DNA of 64,000 bases from Ostrinia nubilalis. Lineage: Eukaryota; Arthropoda; Insecta; Lepidoptera; Crambidae. The notes under the pieces are model-generated. The model saw nothing but the letters and a program-made list of their open reading frames with translations. It did no database searches and had not been told where the DNA came from. Location of the stretch: NCBI RefSeq assembly GCF_963855985.1, contig NC_087118.1:434001-498000 (forward strand). Direction: 5' to 3'. This document shows, one piece after another, positions 39,344 through 50,706 of this stretch. Position numbers and translations under genes: made by a program. Within the stretch, counting starts at the first letter, position 1; every line of letters starts with the position of its first letter.

Positions 39344-41390
39344 TTACTTTTCGAATGCGCGTTTTTCTTGGTAATATGTTCTCAAGAACAACAAAGCATC
39401 AAGCATTTTGTCGGACAGTGAACTTCGTATTTTATTACAAAAATATCCGGCTGACGAAAAAACACGCTCACTCTCGACACTGGTAGGCAAAATCGAGGTA
39501 AGATATGTGTATGCTTGCGTCAGGTAAACTCCTCTTTCACCTTTATTATCGTATATTGCTTTTTCTGTCATAACAAATCCCGAAAGATCAATTTCGTCGG
39601 ACGGAGGCACTGCCCTCTTAATTTGTTTGCACTTTTCCATTTCCCTCTCAAATTCTTCGTGGAGAGTCGGCTTACTTGTAGTAGCGCGACTAGCTAGGGG
39701 TTCATCTTCATCTGAAGATAATACAGACGTTGTGGATTCAGTCCTTGTTTCTGTGACGGCGAGAGTGCTAGTTAGCTCTTTATATTTCAGGCGTTTTAAC
39801 ATAGTAACAATAATATTGCATATTTCATCACTTGTGGGTTTGGGAAATGTGTCATCCTCTGAAGCACTATAAAAACTTTCCGAATCATGAAGATAATGTA
39901 GTACTCCTGCAATTAACATTCTTCTTTCTCTTACTCTACCTCGTAAGTTTGCAGCGAGACTCAAACTCAAAAAATTGTTTTGGTACTCTAGTTTAGTCAG
40001 CATGAATTTAAATGCTGTGTCTGCTGTGTATAATGTAGCATCACGTTGGCAAATAGATTTTACAGTCATTTTAACCACTTCCAAACTAAGATGGATATCA
40101 GTTAACGTTTGAATTTCCTCATCTGTGAAAGATATATCTGACTTAATGTCAATAAGAAGTTTAAAGATGCAGTCCTTCATTTTTAGGAACGAACCTATCA
40201 TGTCAGTCATGCTGGACCATCTTGTTCGACAGTCTAACTTCAACTGGATGTTTTCACCAAACTCTTTACTTGTGTAAACTCTCAGAGCATCGGCTTTAAG
40301 AGGTGACTTTCTGATTGATTTTATAAGACGTCGTACTTTGCCAATCACTTCTTTGTACAGTCTTGGATCAGCTGTGCGAGCTCTTGAGCTTTCTACTTCG
40401 AAACCATCGCCCTCTGTTGACGAATTGTCGTTTTCTGATTCTGAATCTGAGTCAGAGTGGTTTGTGGAACCCATTGTATGCTCGACGGACGGTTCGAGTT
40501 GGACTTCGGCGGTAGTCGTATACTTGTATAAGGTATCTATGACAGCGAGCTGAATGCCGTGGGCGAGGCAGAGCTGATGGTGGCCGGGGATGTATGAGCC
40601 CATTTTTTTCATCACACTGGCGCCATCGGTTGTATGGCTTACAATATCTTCCTCAAGTATGATATTGAATTTTGCAAGATGCTCGCGTAGTATAGACACA
40701 GCTGCTGTAGCTGGCATGGATCCCGTTATTTTGACAAGTCCAAGGTTTTTAAACTCAAAACCTCCAAAATCTCTACAATGAAGCGTTATGTTCATATATC
40801 TCCTGTTTCGGAGAGAGGTCCATTCGTCGAGGGTCAACGTAAACCTTGATCCATTTTCCTTCATTACCGTTATTGTTTTCACTGTTTCACATTTGACTTG
40901 TTCGGCATGTTCAAAAACCATTTTGGCAATAGTATTTGGCGTTTTAGGTAATTCGTATCCATTTTTTTTGAACAGATTGCGGAGATCTTCACTTTCAGAA
41001 AATAATCTAAAACTTGCACCATTTAAAGCTGTCATTCGAGAAACAATAGCTTCCATTGAATCTGGAGACTTAAAGTAATCAGTCATTAGTTTACGTTTCT
41101 TGACTTTTGTCATTTGTGTTTGTGATGTTGATGATGTGCTTGGAGTGACGCTACTCGCTGATGAAGAGGGCTCAACTGTAGAGTCGATAACAGCAGCGAT
41201 GTTTGAATGCATAGTTCGTATATGTGTGTGCAAGCCGGTAGTAGAACCGCCAGTAGTTTTTAATTTTTTCAAACATATTTGGCATTTAGCGGTTTGGCCG
41301 TCATCCGATCGATGAAAATGATTCCATACATTTGATGAGCGTTGTTTGAGAAATGCTGAATACGAATCTTTCTTTTTTGATGTGGCCCTG
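39344..41390 (-). CDS. hAT transposase
   Basis: Open from a splice-acceptor-like TTTGCAG at 41,391 to the stop at 39,344, about 680 residues. The N-terminus holds a BED-type zinc finger (CQICLKKLKTTGGSTTGLHTHIRTMH). A linker and the RNase H-like core follow: FTLTLDEWTSLRNRRYMNITLH with the first catalytic Asp, the central HQLCLAHGIQLAV, and DCRTRWSSMTDM. The C-terminal hAT dimerisation region is SVESERVFSSAGYFCNKIRSSLS. An acidic insert (SDSESENDNS) occurs in the middle. No stop or frameshift is seen. An upstream exon with the true start is expected but was not identified, because two insertions lie in that part. There is no ATG near the acceptor, so translation must start upstream or downstream of what is drawn. 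Confidence 0.9.
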
Positions 41391-41391
41391 C

Positions 41392-41540
41392 AAATAAATA
41401 AATAAAATAAATAAATTTATCCTTGAACATTTAACACTGCGCCTCTAGCTAGACCCAAACTAAGAAAAGCTTGTACTATGGGTACTAGACAACGGAACGG
41501 ATATACTAAAGTAATGTCCGTTACGAACCATTACATCAAA
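41392..41540. repeat. Lepidopteran LINE 3'-end repeat fragment
   Basis: An AAATAAATAAATAAAA run is followed by CCTTGAACATTTAACACTGC and AGACCCAAACTAAGAAAAGC, then GTACTATGGGTACTAGACAACGG. These words I know from an abundant lepidopteran repeat. It is inserted in the presumed first intron of the hAT transposase. Confidence 0.65.
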
Positions 41541-41809
41541 CGGCTGACTAAATAAATTATAAGTTTTAACAAACGAGGCTTTGGTCGTCTTATACCGCTC
41601 GATCTATACCGCGGTATGATTTGACCTGATGCAATTTTTGAATTGGACATCTCATCCCGTTGATGTATTTTACGTCTTGTACAGACTGAAACAAATACTA
41701 ATTTAGGACTGAATACCTTAAAGAATTCTCTACCAGTAAATTATTTACTGAATTTCATATGTAATACAACATTATTTTAATGCTTATTATTTTTCCCCTT
41801 AGAATCCAC

Positions 41810-41894
41810 TATAAATCCACTATAAATCCACTATAAATCCACTATAAATCCACTATAAATCCACTATAAATCCACTATAAATCTACTATAAATC
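41810..41894. repeat. 12-bp tandem repeat
   Basis: About seven copies of AATCCACTATAA in a row, the last one changed to AATCTACTATAA. Confidence 0.9.
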
Positions 41895-42016
41895 AAACGA
41901 CTGTGATTTACCAAGCAATGGCGTATAATTTGTATTAATAAACCTATTTTATTTGTCATTTTTGGCACTAATGTTTATACTTTTTAAATAAGAGAACAAC
42001 AATAATATGATATTAA

Positions 42017-42969
42017 CCCTCCGTGTACGAGGTGACTAAAAGTTACGTCCCGTACCAGGTGGGGTATGACACACCCCAATAAACAAAGTGATAAAATTTT
42101 CATTCAACATTTTTTAGGTGGACTTTAATATTTAATATTGATTATTTACGTATGCTAATTAGGTTTAAGAAATGGTCTGAGCTGAAAATATGTATTATAA
42201 CATTTTTATCATAAAAAAACGGAAAGACACAATTTCCGTTGTTCTTGTAATTTAGGAATCAGTTTCCTATGTATAATTTTTAATTAGTGCCTTTAATTAT
42301 GACAACCGTTTTTATTTAACAAAGTACAAGTATTTACTTATAATTTAAAAGTAAATTAAAAACTGGAAGGGTATAAATTTGTTTTGATCATCGGTTTTCA
42401 ATTTACGACAATTCTGATGAAAGAAAATGAGTATGCTCAATGCATAAAATGGGAGCGTAACAATTTTATTTATTTATAAAATATGTTATTCCATTTCAGT
42501 AGCCCATAAATTATATCACCAAGTATAAATTGTAGCCCATAAGTGTATGTTCACATACATCTTCGGATCTCAGTACTAAACTTCCAGATTCGCACTAAAA
42601 GTCATCTCATTTGACTAAAAGTGCTTGAAAATTTCAGATACCGTAAAAATCACGAAAAATAATATTTGTATTGAATTTTATTCAATTGACAAAGCTAAAA
42701 ATATATAAATTACACCAAAACTGTTAGATTTTTTTTTTAACTTTTTAACAACGTCCCGTACCAGGTGGGGTGTGTGACACCCACACGCACTTTAAAGGCA
42801 TGTAACTCAGTTGGTAGTCACCGCTGGACTGATTTTGCAACGCTGATCGAAGCAGCAGTGTCATAATTCCAGCTACTGAGAATTTCAAATTCAGCACTTG
42901 CAAATTTTTAAAATTGTGGCTATTTTTAAAGGACTGGGGTGTGTCACACCCCACCTCGTACAGCGAGGG
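42017..42969. mobile_element. piggyBac-type non-autonomous element, TSD TTAA
   Basis: Flanked by TTAA (42013-42016 and 42970-42973). The ends are CCCTCCGTGTACGAGGTG and, inward from the right, CCCTCGCTGTACGAGGTG, an inverted repeat. Inner repeats of GTCCCGTACCAGGTGGGGT occur near 42,045 and 42,755, and GGGGTGTGTCACACCCC near 42,940. The TTAA and CCC termini point to piggyBac. No transposase is present. Confidence 0.8.
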
Positions 42970-43495
42970 TTAAATGTACTTACATTTTTAGCGACGTTGC
43001 CAGTTAGCCACCACAAACACGTCTTAACTTACACTGTTCGCGAGCGCGACTGATAAACGAGTTGTTTATTTGTGTGAATGAATAAGCAAGACGTACGCCG
43101 CGTATTAAGAGTGAGAGAGATAACTATTGTATCACATGCATAGCGCGGAGGGCACACTCAGCGAGCTGGCAACAGGAATAGGATTAGCAGCTATAAGCAC
43201 CACAGGGCGAGAGCGAAAATATAGGTATTATGATATTTAATTTTATGGCTCGACCGTATTTGGGCTTTATGGCAGAGTGAAGCGCGTTTAAACGCTTTGT
43301 TTAAAATCTCAATTCAAACATTTGTCTAATTCCGATATTACGATATTGGGTCGCTCAATATCGGAATTGTAATATCGGACTTCGCGCTCCGAGATTCCGA
43401 TATTACGAGATTCCGAGATTCCGATATTCATGCCCTAGTTGTAACGGTGGTCAGGAAATAAAACGGGCATCTTACAAAGCAGCAAGGCGTTTTTA

Positions 43496-44041
43496 TTACA
43501 CGAAGTACATAGCCGCACGCTTTTGTACCTCTAAGACGACCGGCAGTACACCAGCCAGGACTGGCAGAGCCTCCGTGCTCACAGTTCTGTAAGCTTTGCA
43601 AAGAAAAATCAATGCAAGGCGTTGACTTTGGAGTAGTTTCCGTCGAGCGGCTCCTATAGTAGCTCTGTCAGCCCAAACTGGTGCACCATAGCAAATGGAG
43701 CTTAAATAAGTGGCCGAATATATTACTCGGAGGATTTTAAACGTTAGACCCCACGTCGAGGTTGAAATGTGACTTAAGGCATAAAAGTTCTTTTTAGCTT
43801 TTTCACCGATCTGTTTAATGTGCTCGACAAAACTAAAGTTTTTCTCTAAAATTAGTCCGAGATAGCAAACAGATTCCCGTTTTTTAACAGTTATTTCATT
43901 GAATTTAATGCGAGGCAAAACTTTACGATTACCTTTTAATAGAAGCTGATAAGTTTTGTGAGGGGCAAACTGCAAACGATTCCTGTCTCCCCATTGAGAT
44001 ATTAAATTCAAGCATGTATCCGCTAGATTTTCAAGCTGTGG
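43496..44041 (-). pseudogene. R1-clade LINE RT C-terminal fragment
   Basis: The minus strand encodes LISQWGDRNRLQFAPHKT, SVCYLGLILEKNFSFVEHI, ICYGAPVWADRA, and LLQSQRLALIFLCKAYRTVS with TEALPVLAGV, the post-catalytic region of R1/TRAS-type LINE polymerases. It is cut at 44,041 by the Helitron fragment on its 5' side. The 3' end is near 43,490 with AAAAACGCC, and a poly(A) tail is not obvious. About 180 residues remain open. Confidence 0.8.
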
Positions 44042-44361
44042 CACAGCCTAAACGGCTAAACGTAGGCACTTGAAATTTGGAAGGGACGTAGCTTAGGTAC
44101 CGTAGAGGTGCACTAAGAAAGGAATTCCCGAAATTTCCACGGGAACGGGAATTAGCGGGAAAATCCTTTTGTATGAAAAATCTAAACCGCTTAAGTTAGA
44201 CGCTTGAAATTTGGCATGCATGTACCTTAGTAAACTTAAAGCTTAGTTACAACAGGATATTGCAAAATTCCTACGGGAACGGGAGTTAGCGGGAAAAAAC
44301 ATTTGTATGAAAAAATCTAAACCGCGTAAGATAGATGAAGACGGGTAAAACGGGATCCACG

Positions 44362-44890
44362 TGAAATGAAACACTCTTGTAGGTTGTCCTAACTTGTATT
44401 TCAGCACCACTGATTTACACAATTCCGACATTATGACGTCATCTTAATAGTACCTCTTGCTTTGAACGCTCAAATCGAACTGACTGTCCAGCGGCATGCC
44501 AGCGATAAGGTAACTTCCCCTTCCATCAGTGAAAGTCGACCGGTTCAAAACGACTTATCGACGGCATGCTCCGGAACTAGTCAAATGCAATACTTATTTC
44601 ATAATTAGCTGTTTTCTTAATTTTTAAAATACTAAAATGTATACAATAAAAATCTAAAATAATTAAATTAAATAATAAATATGAAATAATTGGATTTAAT
44701 ACAAAATAAATTCTAAAATCATTCTAATGTCTGCAAAATGCCTAGGAAGTAATCAAATAAAGTATTTTAATTTAATAATGGGTTTTTGGGTTCTTCTAAA
44801 ATACAATACAAATACTAAAATTGTTGCAATAACTATTTAAAAGTAACCAATAATCGTATAAAATACAATATAAATTCTAAAATCATTACA
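44362..44890. repeat. Left LTR of the 6.0-kb element
   Basis: 529 bp, TG...CA, practically identical to 49828-50356. Confidence 0.9.
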
Positions 44891-47800
44891 TTCGGCCATC
44901 CGACACCGTGATGCCTCCCGGCATTCACGTCTAATAAGGATTTATTCTAAAATCATTAATATGTTACTTTTCAAACAATATTACAATATGAAGCATAATA
45001 GTAGAATGATAAACAATTCCATGACAACTTGTTAACAAGTGTTTTAACATTAATAATGCATTTTAGAAACTATATTCTTCATATTAAACCAGTAACAAAT
45101 GTTAAGAAAGGGAGAAAAATCTTGTAGGCACTTATACACACTATACATTTTCACCTAATCTATATTATTCGCAATGACTTATTTTATAACCAATAACGGA
45201 TATTTGCATGAAATTCAGATATTAATCGTTTTACTTTATAATTTTCTCAAAACTACCATATCGAATATATTGGAAACTTCTCTTTTTAAATCCAAATTTT
45301 TATTTCACATAAATACACGTCCATTAGATGTTAGTACATAATCAATTTAATTACAGTGTATCTTGCCATGACTGCCATGTGAAAGTTATTAAGTTTATAA
45401 GAACATGTCAAAACGTTAATATTATATCCAATTGTATCCATTTGTAACCGTAATCTGGCAAATAATGAATTATGGTCACGATTTATGATTAACACTAAAG
45501 GTACTTTCGTCAGAATTATGTATTTCGAAGGCCTTAACATAATTTTCTTCTTTACAAATTTTCCAAGTTTTTGAAACCAATAGGTACAATTACAGTGTCC
45601 TTATATTATGTGTTTCTGAATGTCTGTGATGCTCGATTCCATCACGATAAGCGCAACATATTTGCCATCTAGCTGTACGTGGGACCACTAAAAAATAATT
45701 TGATATCAACCTTACTGTATCTGCTATTTGAAGAGATTACGATGTTTGGATGGGTTGTCGTCAGATTCTATGACAAAATTTTGGTATTTGGACTATTCGC
45801 GGAACTAAATTTCTTCTCCTTTTTTAACGTGGTTCTTAAGGCAGCATAACCAGTAGAAACTTTTAAGTCCTAAAAGATATACACCTTTTTTTTTAGCACA
45901 CACACCACAGCTAGTGTCTCTAACTCATAGAAGTTGTCTTTCATTGAAGATGTCTTTCCTCAGGGGTCGTCTGTCTGTGGGTCGACTAAAGCAAGCGACT
46001 GCTACAGAACTTTGAAGACTTTTCTCTTTATCATCAAGATCTGACTTAAATATGATTCAGAGTCCTGAATAATATTGATAAGCAGCTATGGATCAAGTTA
46101 GTCATCTATGGTTTTCTGAACCCTTTTCCCTTTTGTAATGAGATAAGTGGCAATGGTGGTATTGCACATTATTTTTCATCCTGACATCAAAGACTGCACG
46201 TGTACGTCCTATCTCAGTCAGATTTATAGCAATACAATCGCGATAATTTCACAAAAGAGTATAAAGCTTATCTAACTAATCAGAACTAAGTCCGGGCTTA
46301 GTCATAATATCAGCTCTATCGAGAGCATCCATAGCTGAGGGGTCTTTTACAATTCGATTTACATGACATATTGGACATGCTCCAAAAAGCATTGAAGCAG
46401 CTATTAAAATATTTGCTCCAAGTGTCATTGGACTAGGCGACAAATTACCAAAAACGATTTCACCTTTGCCGTTGTGAATTAAAAAGGCTCTTTTAAACAC
46501 CCGGTACTTGGCCTCCCAGTTTAATTTACATACATAACATACAAAACAAACAACTGTGACAAACAAAATTCCACGCGGAAGAACCCTCGGCGGAAAGCTA
46601 TTCGCATTATAAAATATTAGTTTATCTAAACATCCCCTGTATATATTTTTTTTATCACTTGAAAATATAGAACAGCCTAAGGCGGGAATCGAACCCACGG
46701 CCTTAAGCTCGCCAGGTGTCAAGTTATTTTAAAAATTTAAATCGAAAGGCAACTCTAAACGCCAGAAACTATCCTCTGTAAAACTAGAAATTTATGTTAA
46801 CTGGTATTCACTTGTGTCAGTCATTTTCGTGGCTCTCGAAAATATTCTGACCAGGAATTTTATAGAATGTCAGTATTCAAAACCATGAGAAATTGCAGTT
46901 GCGTGAAGTTTTGACCAAAAGACGTGTTGACACCGCCAGTCAATTGACGTACTTTTAAAAACTGTTAAATCAAACTCCCATAGTCTTCGAATGGCACGAC
47001 AAGCAAGTGACGTCGCTATTTTGTGAATTTAATCAAACTACTTTTCCTAATTACAATCCGACCAAAAATGGTAATTTACAGGTCATTTCAGATTAATTAA
47101 GCTTTCAAGACCAGAATGTCTTTAATAAATTGTAATATCGAATCAATATCGGTGTCAAATCGTCTATTGTCAGTGACGTCTGCTATACATCATCAATCAC
47201 TAACACTTCCATAACAGCGTCAATCTCATCAACATTTTTGTTTATATTAGCTCTATACACAGAGGTATGACTGATGATTGACCACAACCTTTACAATTGG
47301 AATTGATATTGAAATGATCCGCCAAACTATACTTAGTTTCAGCATCGGTTTTGCGTCAACAAGTGCACTCACTACCAACACTTAAAAGGATTTTTCATTT
47401 ACCAAAACAGTCCCACAGATCCTTTTTTGTCATAAAAATAATTACGTAAACCGTTCATCCCCTCAAGCAGCAGGATTCAAAATTTCCTCTAACAGACGTC
47501 CGTAGTTCTTTTAGCTAAGCCAATTAACTTTTGCAATGTCTAAGTCAAAGACAAAATTCTCTTATTTGCATTAGCTATTATAATAGCACTCACAAAATTG
47601 TCACAGACTACTAAAAGACTAAAACTTTAAACTTCCGCTCATTATGGAACCTTGACGTTTCATATCTTTTGCTCCACCAAAAAATGAATTAAAGTGACCC
47701 TAACCTAACATAACCTATCTATGAAACCTTGGTACAGGTACCAAGTTCTTTTTATAGTTACAAATTGCATGACTTTTCCCTTTATGACCTCTTACAGTAA

Positions 47801-48875
47801 TATAATATTGTGTCTATTTGAGCTCGCCAACTGATGTAGTTCTTTGAGAAAACCAAATTAGAAGAAAAAGCTTAATTCAACTAGAAACTACCTATCTAGG
47901 TCAGACTAATGTAATCAGAGGTCAGAATAATTCGAAACATATTTTTGAAGTGGAATTATAGATCAAGATATTGTACTTGGCAAAAGAACCTACCGAAAGT
48001 CCGAACCGACGACAATTTTAAAATAAACGAATCATTAATTAATTCACTTTACTTGTGTAAAAATATTTTAAAAAAATTATTCCCTTAGCACATTTACTTT
48101 AACGTTAATTTAAACGTTATAATCGAACACTCCATTATTACCCTTAATTACTACTATTAAAGATCCACTACATAAGCTAATATTCCCATTTTACTGTAGT
48201 AGGCATGCGTAATATTTCATAATGTGTGCGCAATAAAAAAACTACCAATAAAAAAATAGGCACTTTTCCTCACTAGAGTCAACCAGAAATTTTACGAACC
48301 TCATGTGGCACTGCTCTTTCAGTAGAGCTGGAAGAAGATGAGCTCCTTCGCGTATTTTTCTTCAACCTTGGCCCCATAGAAGACGATCATGGTGGCGCCT
48401 TCTTACCGGACGACGACGACAACTTCGTCAGCTTAGCACGCTTATTTCATCGTCAGCTGACGGGTGTCCCTGGCGGTATACGAGCTCCATCTTCAGTAGT
48501 CGTTGTACTCAACTGTGAAATAAAGTACTCGACGAAATAAACGTGTCTGACCAGCATCAACTCAACATCATATGGAAGCTATGTTCATGTTATATTAAGC
48601 AAAAGTTTGATTTATGTCTTTTCCAAAAATCTAAATCTCAAAAAATAAATCTAAAAAATCTTTTGTTTGACAATTAATATTATGCTCCCTGAGCAAAGTG
48701 TAGTAAAATACCATTGTGACATGTTTCTATTATACTATGCATCACAAATAAAGATTTTGTATTTATATTTGTATTTTATTCAGTACTACCTACACACAAC
48801 TCATGTGACAACTGGACGGCTTCCTTGTTATGTCAGCAATAGAAGGCTTTTTATTCTAGAGACATCCTAAACAAT
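44891..48875. other. Internal region of the LTR element, no gene recognised
   Basis: AT-rich throughout. A frame of 148 codons on the minus strand (46276-46722) is not recognised, and its N-terminal part overlaps a degenerate Helitron end at about 46,561-46,602 (ATTCCACGCGG ... GGCGGAAAGCTA). At 46,678-46,720 GGCGGGAATCGAACCCACGG is the reverse complement of a tRNA box B-like sequence, probably a SINE scrap. At 48,303-48,572 a segment starting TGTGGCACTGC with two AATAAA signals and ending CAACATCA looks like a solo LTR, but no TSD is seen. Confidence 0.45.
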
Positions 48876-49697
48876 GGGGCCCTTAAGGCGCATCTAGCCT
48901 GATAAACTGGAGGCACGTCTAGCCTCGTCATACTAAGTCATAGTCATAGTCATAGTCCAAGGCACATCTAGCCTATTAAACTGGAGGCGCGTCTAGCCTC
49001 GTTATATTTAGTCATATTCAAAAGCGCATCTAGCCTGATAAACTGGAGGAGTGTCTAGCCTCATATACTAAGTCAGTCACAGTCATAGTCATGGTCATAG
49101 TCATAGTCTAAGGCGCATCTAGCCTTGTTATACTTAGTCATAGTCAAAGGCGCATCTAGCCTTGTTTTACTTAGTCATAGTCAAAGGCGCATCTAGCCTC
49201 GTTATACTTAAGTCATAGTCACAGGCGCATCTAGCCTTGTTATACTTAGTCATAGTCAAAGGCGCATCTAGCCTTGTTTTACTTAGTCATAGTCAAAGGC
49301 GCATCTAGCCTTGTTATACTTAGTCATAGTCAAAGGCGCATCTAGCCTTATAAACTGGAGGCGCGTCTAGCCTCGATATACTAAGTCAGTCACAGTCATA
49401 GTCATGGTCATAGTCATAGTCATAGTCTAAGGCGCATCTAGCCTCGTTATACGTAAGTCATAGTCACAGGCGCATCTAGCCTTGTTATACTTAGTCGTAG
49501 TCAAAGGCGCATCTAGCCTTGTTATACTTAGTCATAGTCAAAGGCGCATCTAGCCTGATAAACTGGAGGCGCGTCTAGCCTCGATATACTAAGTCAGTCA
49601 CAGTCATAGTCATGGTCATAGTCATAGTCATAGTCATAGTCATAGTCTAAGGCGCATCTAGCCTGATAAACTGGAGGCGCGTCTAGCCTCGTTTTAA
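48876..49697. repeat. 0.8-kb minisatellite (AGGCGCATCTAGCCT array)
   Basis: A mosaic of units of about 37 bp, AAGGCGCATCTAGCCTTGTT followed by ATACTTAGTCATAGTC. It alternates with variants TGGAGGCGCGTCTAGCCTCG and runs of the hexamer CATAGT. More than fifteen copies of the GGCGCATCTAGCC core are seen. The core has a short dyad (AGGC...GCCT). Confidence 0.9.
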
Positions 49698-49827
49698 AAA
49701 TAACTATTTCATGCATTAAACGAAATATTCATACGTTTTTCTACTTGAACTTTTAAAATCAATTACTTTTTAACCAAATAAATAAAAACGTACCTTATGA
49801 GCTGTAGATCACGTACCACTTCTGAGT

Positions 49828-50356
49828 TGAAATGAAACACTCTTGTAGGTTGTCCTAACTTGTATTTCAGCACCACTGATTTACACAATTCCGACATTAT
49901 GACGTCATCTTAATAGTACCTCTTGCTTTGAACGCTCAAATCGAACTGACTGTCCAGCGGCATGCCAGCGATAAGGTAACTTCCCCTTCCATCAGTGAAA
50001 GTCGACCGGTTCAAAACGACTTATCGACGGCATGCTCCGGAACTAGTCAAATGCAATACTTATTTCATAATTAGCTGTTTTCTTAATTTTTAAAATACTA
50101 AAATGTATACAATAAAAATCTAAAATAATTAAATTAAATAATAAATATGAAATAATTGGATTTAATACAAAATAAATTCTAAAATCATTCTAATGTCTGC
50201 AAAATGCCTACGAAGTAATCAAATAAAGTATTTTAATTTAATAATGGGTTTTTGGGTTCTTCTAAAATACAATACAAATACTAAAATTGTTGCAATAACT
50301 ATTTAAAAGTAACCAATAATCGTATAAAATACAATATAAATTCTAAAATCATTACA
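49828..50356. repeat. Right LTR of the 6.0-kb element
   Basis: 529 bp, the same limits as the left LTR, followed by the CACG duplication. Confidence 0.9.
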
Positions 50357-50386
50357 CACGCGTACGAAGTCGCGGGCGGCTGCTAG

Positions 50387-50700
50387 TACGTCATAAATTG
50401 CAAACCGCTACGTTTGTACGGCGGAACCCTCGGTGTGCGAGTCCGACTCGCACTTGGCCGGTTTTTTTTATATATATGACAACCTTCATACATTTATTTA
50501 TTAGGTTGGCAGTCATGGGCATTATGTTGGTACGCTTGTAATTTTTTCTTTTCTCCTTCCTGTGTGGTCGCTAATCGTGGCAACTATTGTGTGTCTGAAG
50601 AAGTGAAAATACAGTTATATTATAGAAGTTACATCTTTCATTTTAATATCACATCAGTTGGCGCGGCATGATTTAAAATAGTTACGTTTACTGTACACTC
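50387..50700. other. Short lepidopteran repeat tail and spacer
   Basis: CGGAACCCTCGGTGTGCGAG and TCCGACTCGCACTTGGCCGG followed by a T-run (50,418-50,470) is a common lepidopteran LINE 3' tail. The rest shows no coding signal. Confidence 0.5.
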
Positions 50701-50706
50701 GTGAAC

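Larger units (their letters stand above)
38782..43437. mobile_element. Complete hAT DNA transposon
   Basis: The termini TAGGGCATGTAATATCGGAA and, read inward from the right, TAGGGCATGAATATCGGAAT form the TIR with one indel. The 8-bp TSD GTTGTAAC is perfect (38774-38781 and 43438-43445). Both ends contain multiple subterminal copies of ATTCCGATATT, in both orientations. The transposase is on the minus strand at 39,344-41,390. A piggyBac-type MITE (42,017-42,969) and a lepidopteran repeat (41,392 onward) interrupt the 5' half. The transposase frame is open, so the source of activity may be intact or recent. Confidence 0.95.
44362..50356. mobile_element. 6.0-kb LTR element without recognisable gag-pol
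   Basis: Two 529-bp direct repeats (44362-44890 and 49828-50356), each TGAAATGAAACACTC ... AATCATTACA, flank 4.94 kb of internal sequence. The TSD is CACG (44358-44361 and 50357-50360), and the empty site GGATCCACGCGTACG is seen in other Helitron copies. I noticed one LTR difference (AGGAAG versus ACGAAG). No protease, RT or integrase is recognisable. The orientation is undetermined because TG...CA reads the same both ways and no clear PBS or PPT was found. It may be a LARD-like non-autonomous element. Confidence 0.8.
44042..50386 (+). mobile_element. Helitron type 1 fragment split by an LTR element
   Basis: The left part (44042-44361) carries CTAAACGGCTAAACGTAGGC through CGGGATCCACG. The right part (50357-50386) resumes with CACGCGTACGAAGTCGCGGG and ends GGCTGCTAG before T. 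The 5' terminus is missing; it starts inside the Helitron at the junction with the R1 fragment. The interruption by the LTR element is exact. Confidence 0.85.

Noticed and set aside
46276..46722. 148-codon minus-strand frame inside the 6.0-kb LTR element
   Set aside because: It overlaps a degenerate Helitron end and a box B-like SINE scrap; no domain recognised, so not called as a gene.
48303..48572. Possible solo LTR (TGTGGCAC ... AACATCA with AATAAA signals)
   Set aside because: No TSD and no second copy in the window.
48876..49697. CRISPR array (regularly spaced palindromic repeats)
   Set aside because: The spacers are themselves repeats (CATAGT hexamers), there are no cas genes, and the context is eukaryotic.
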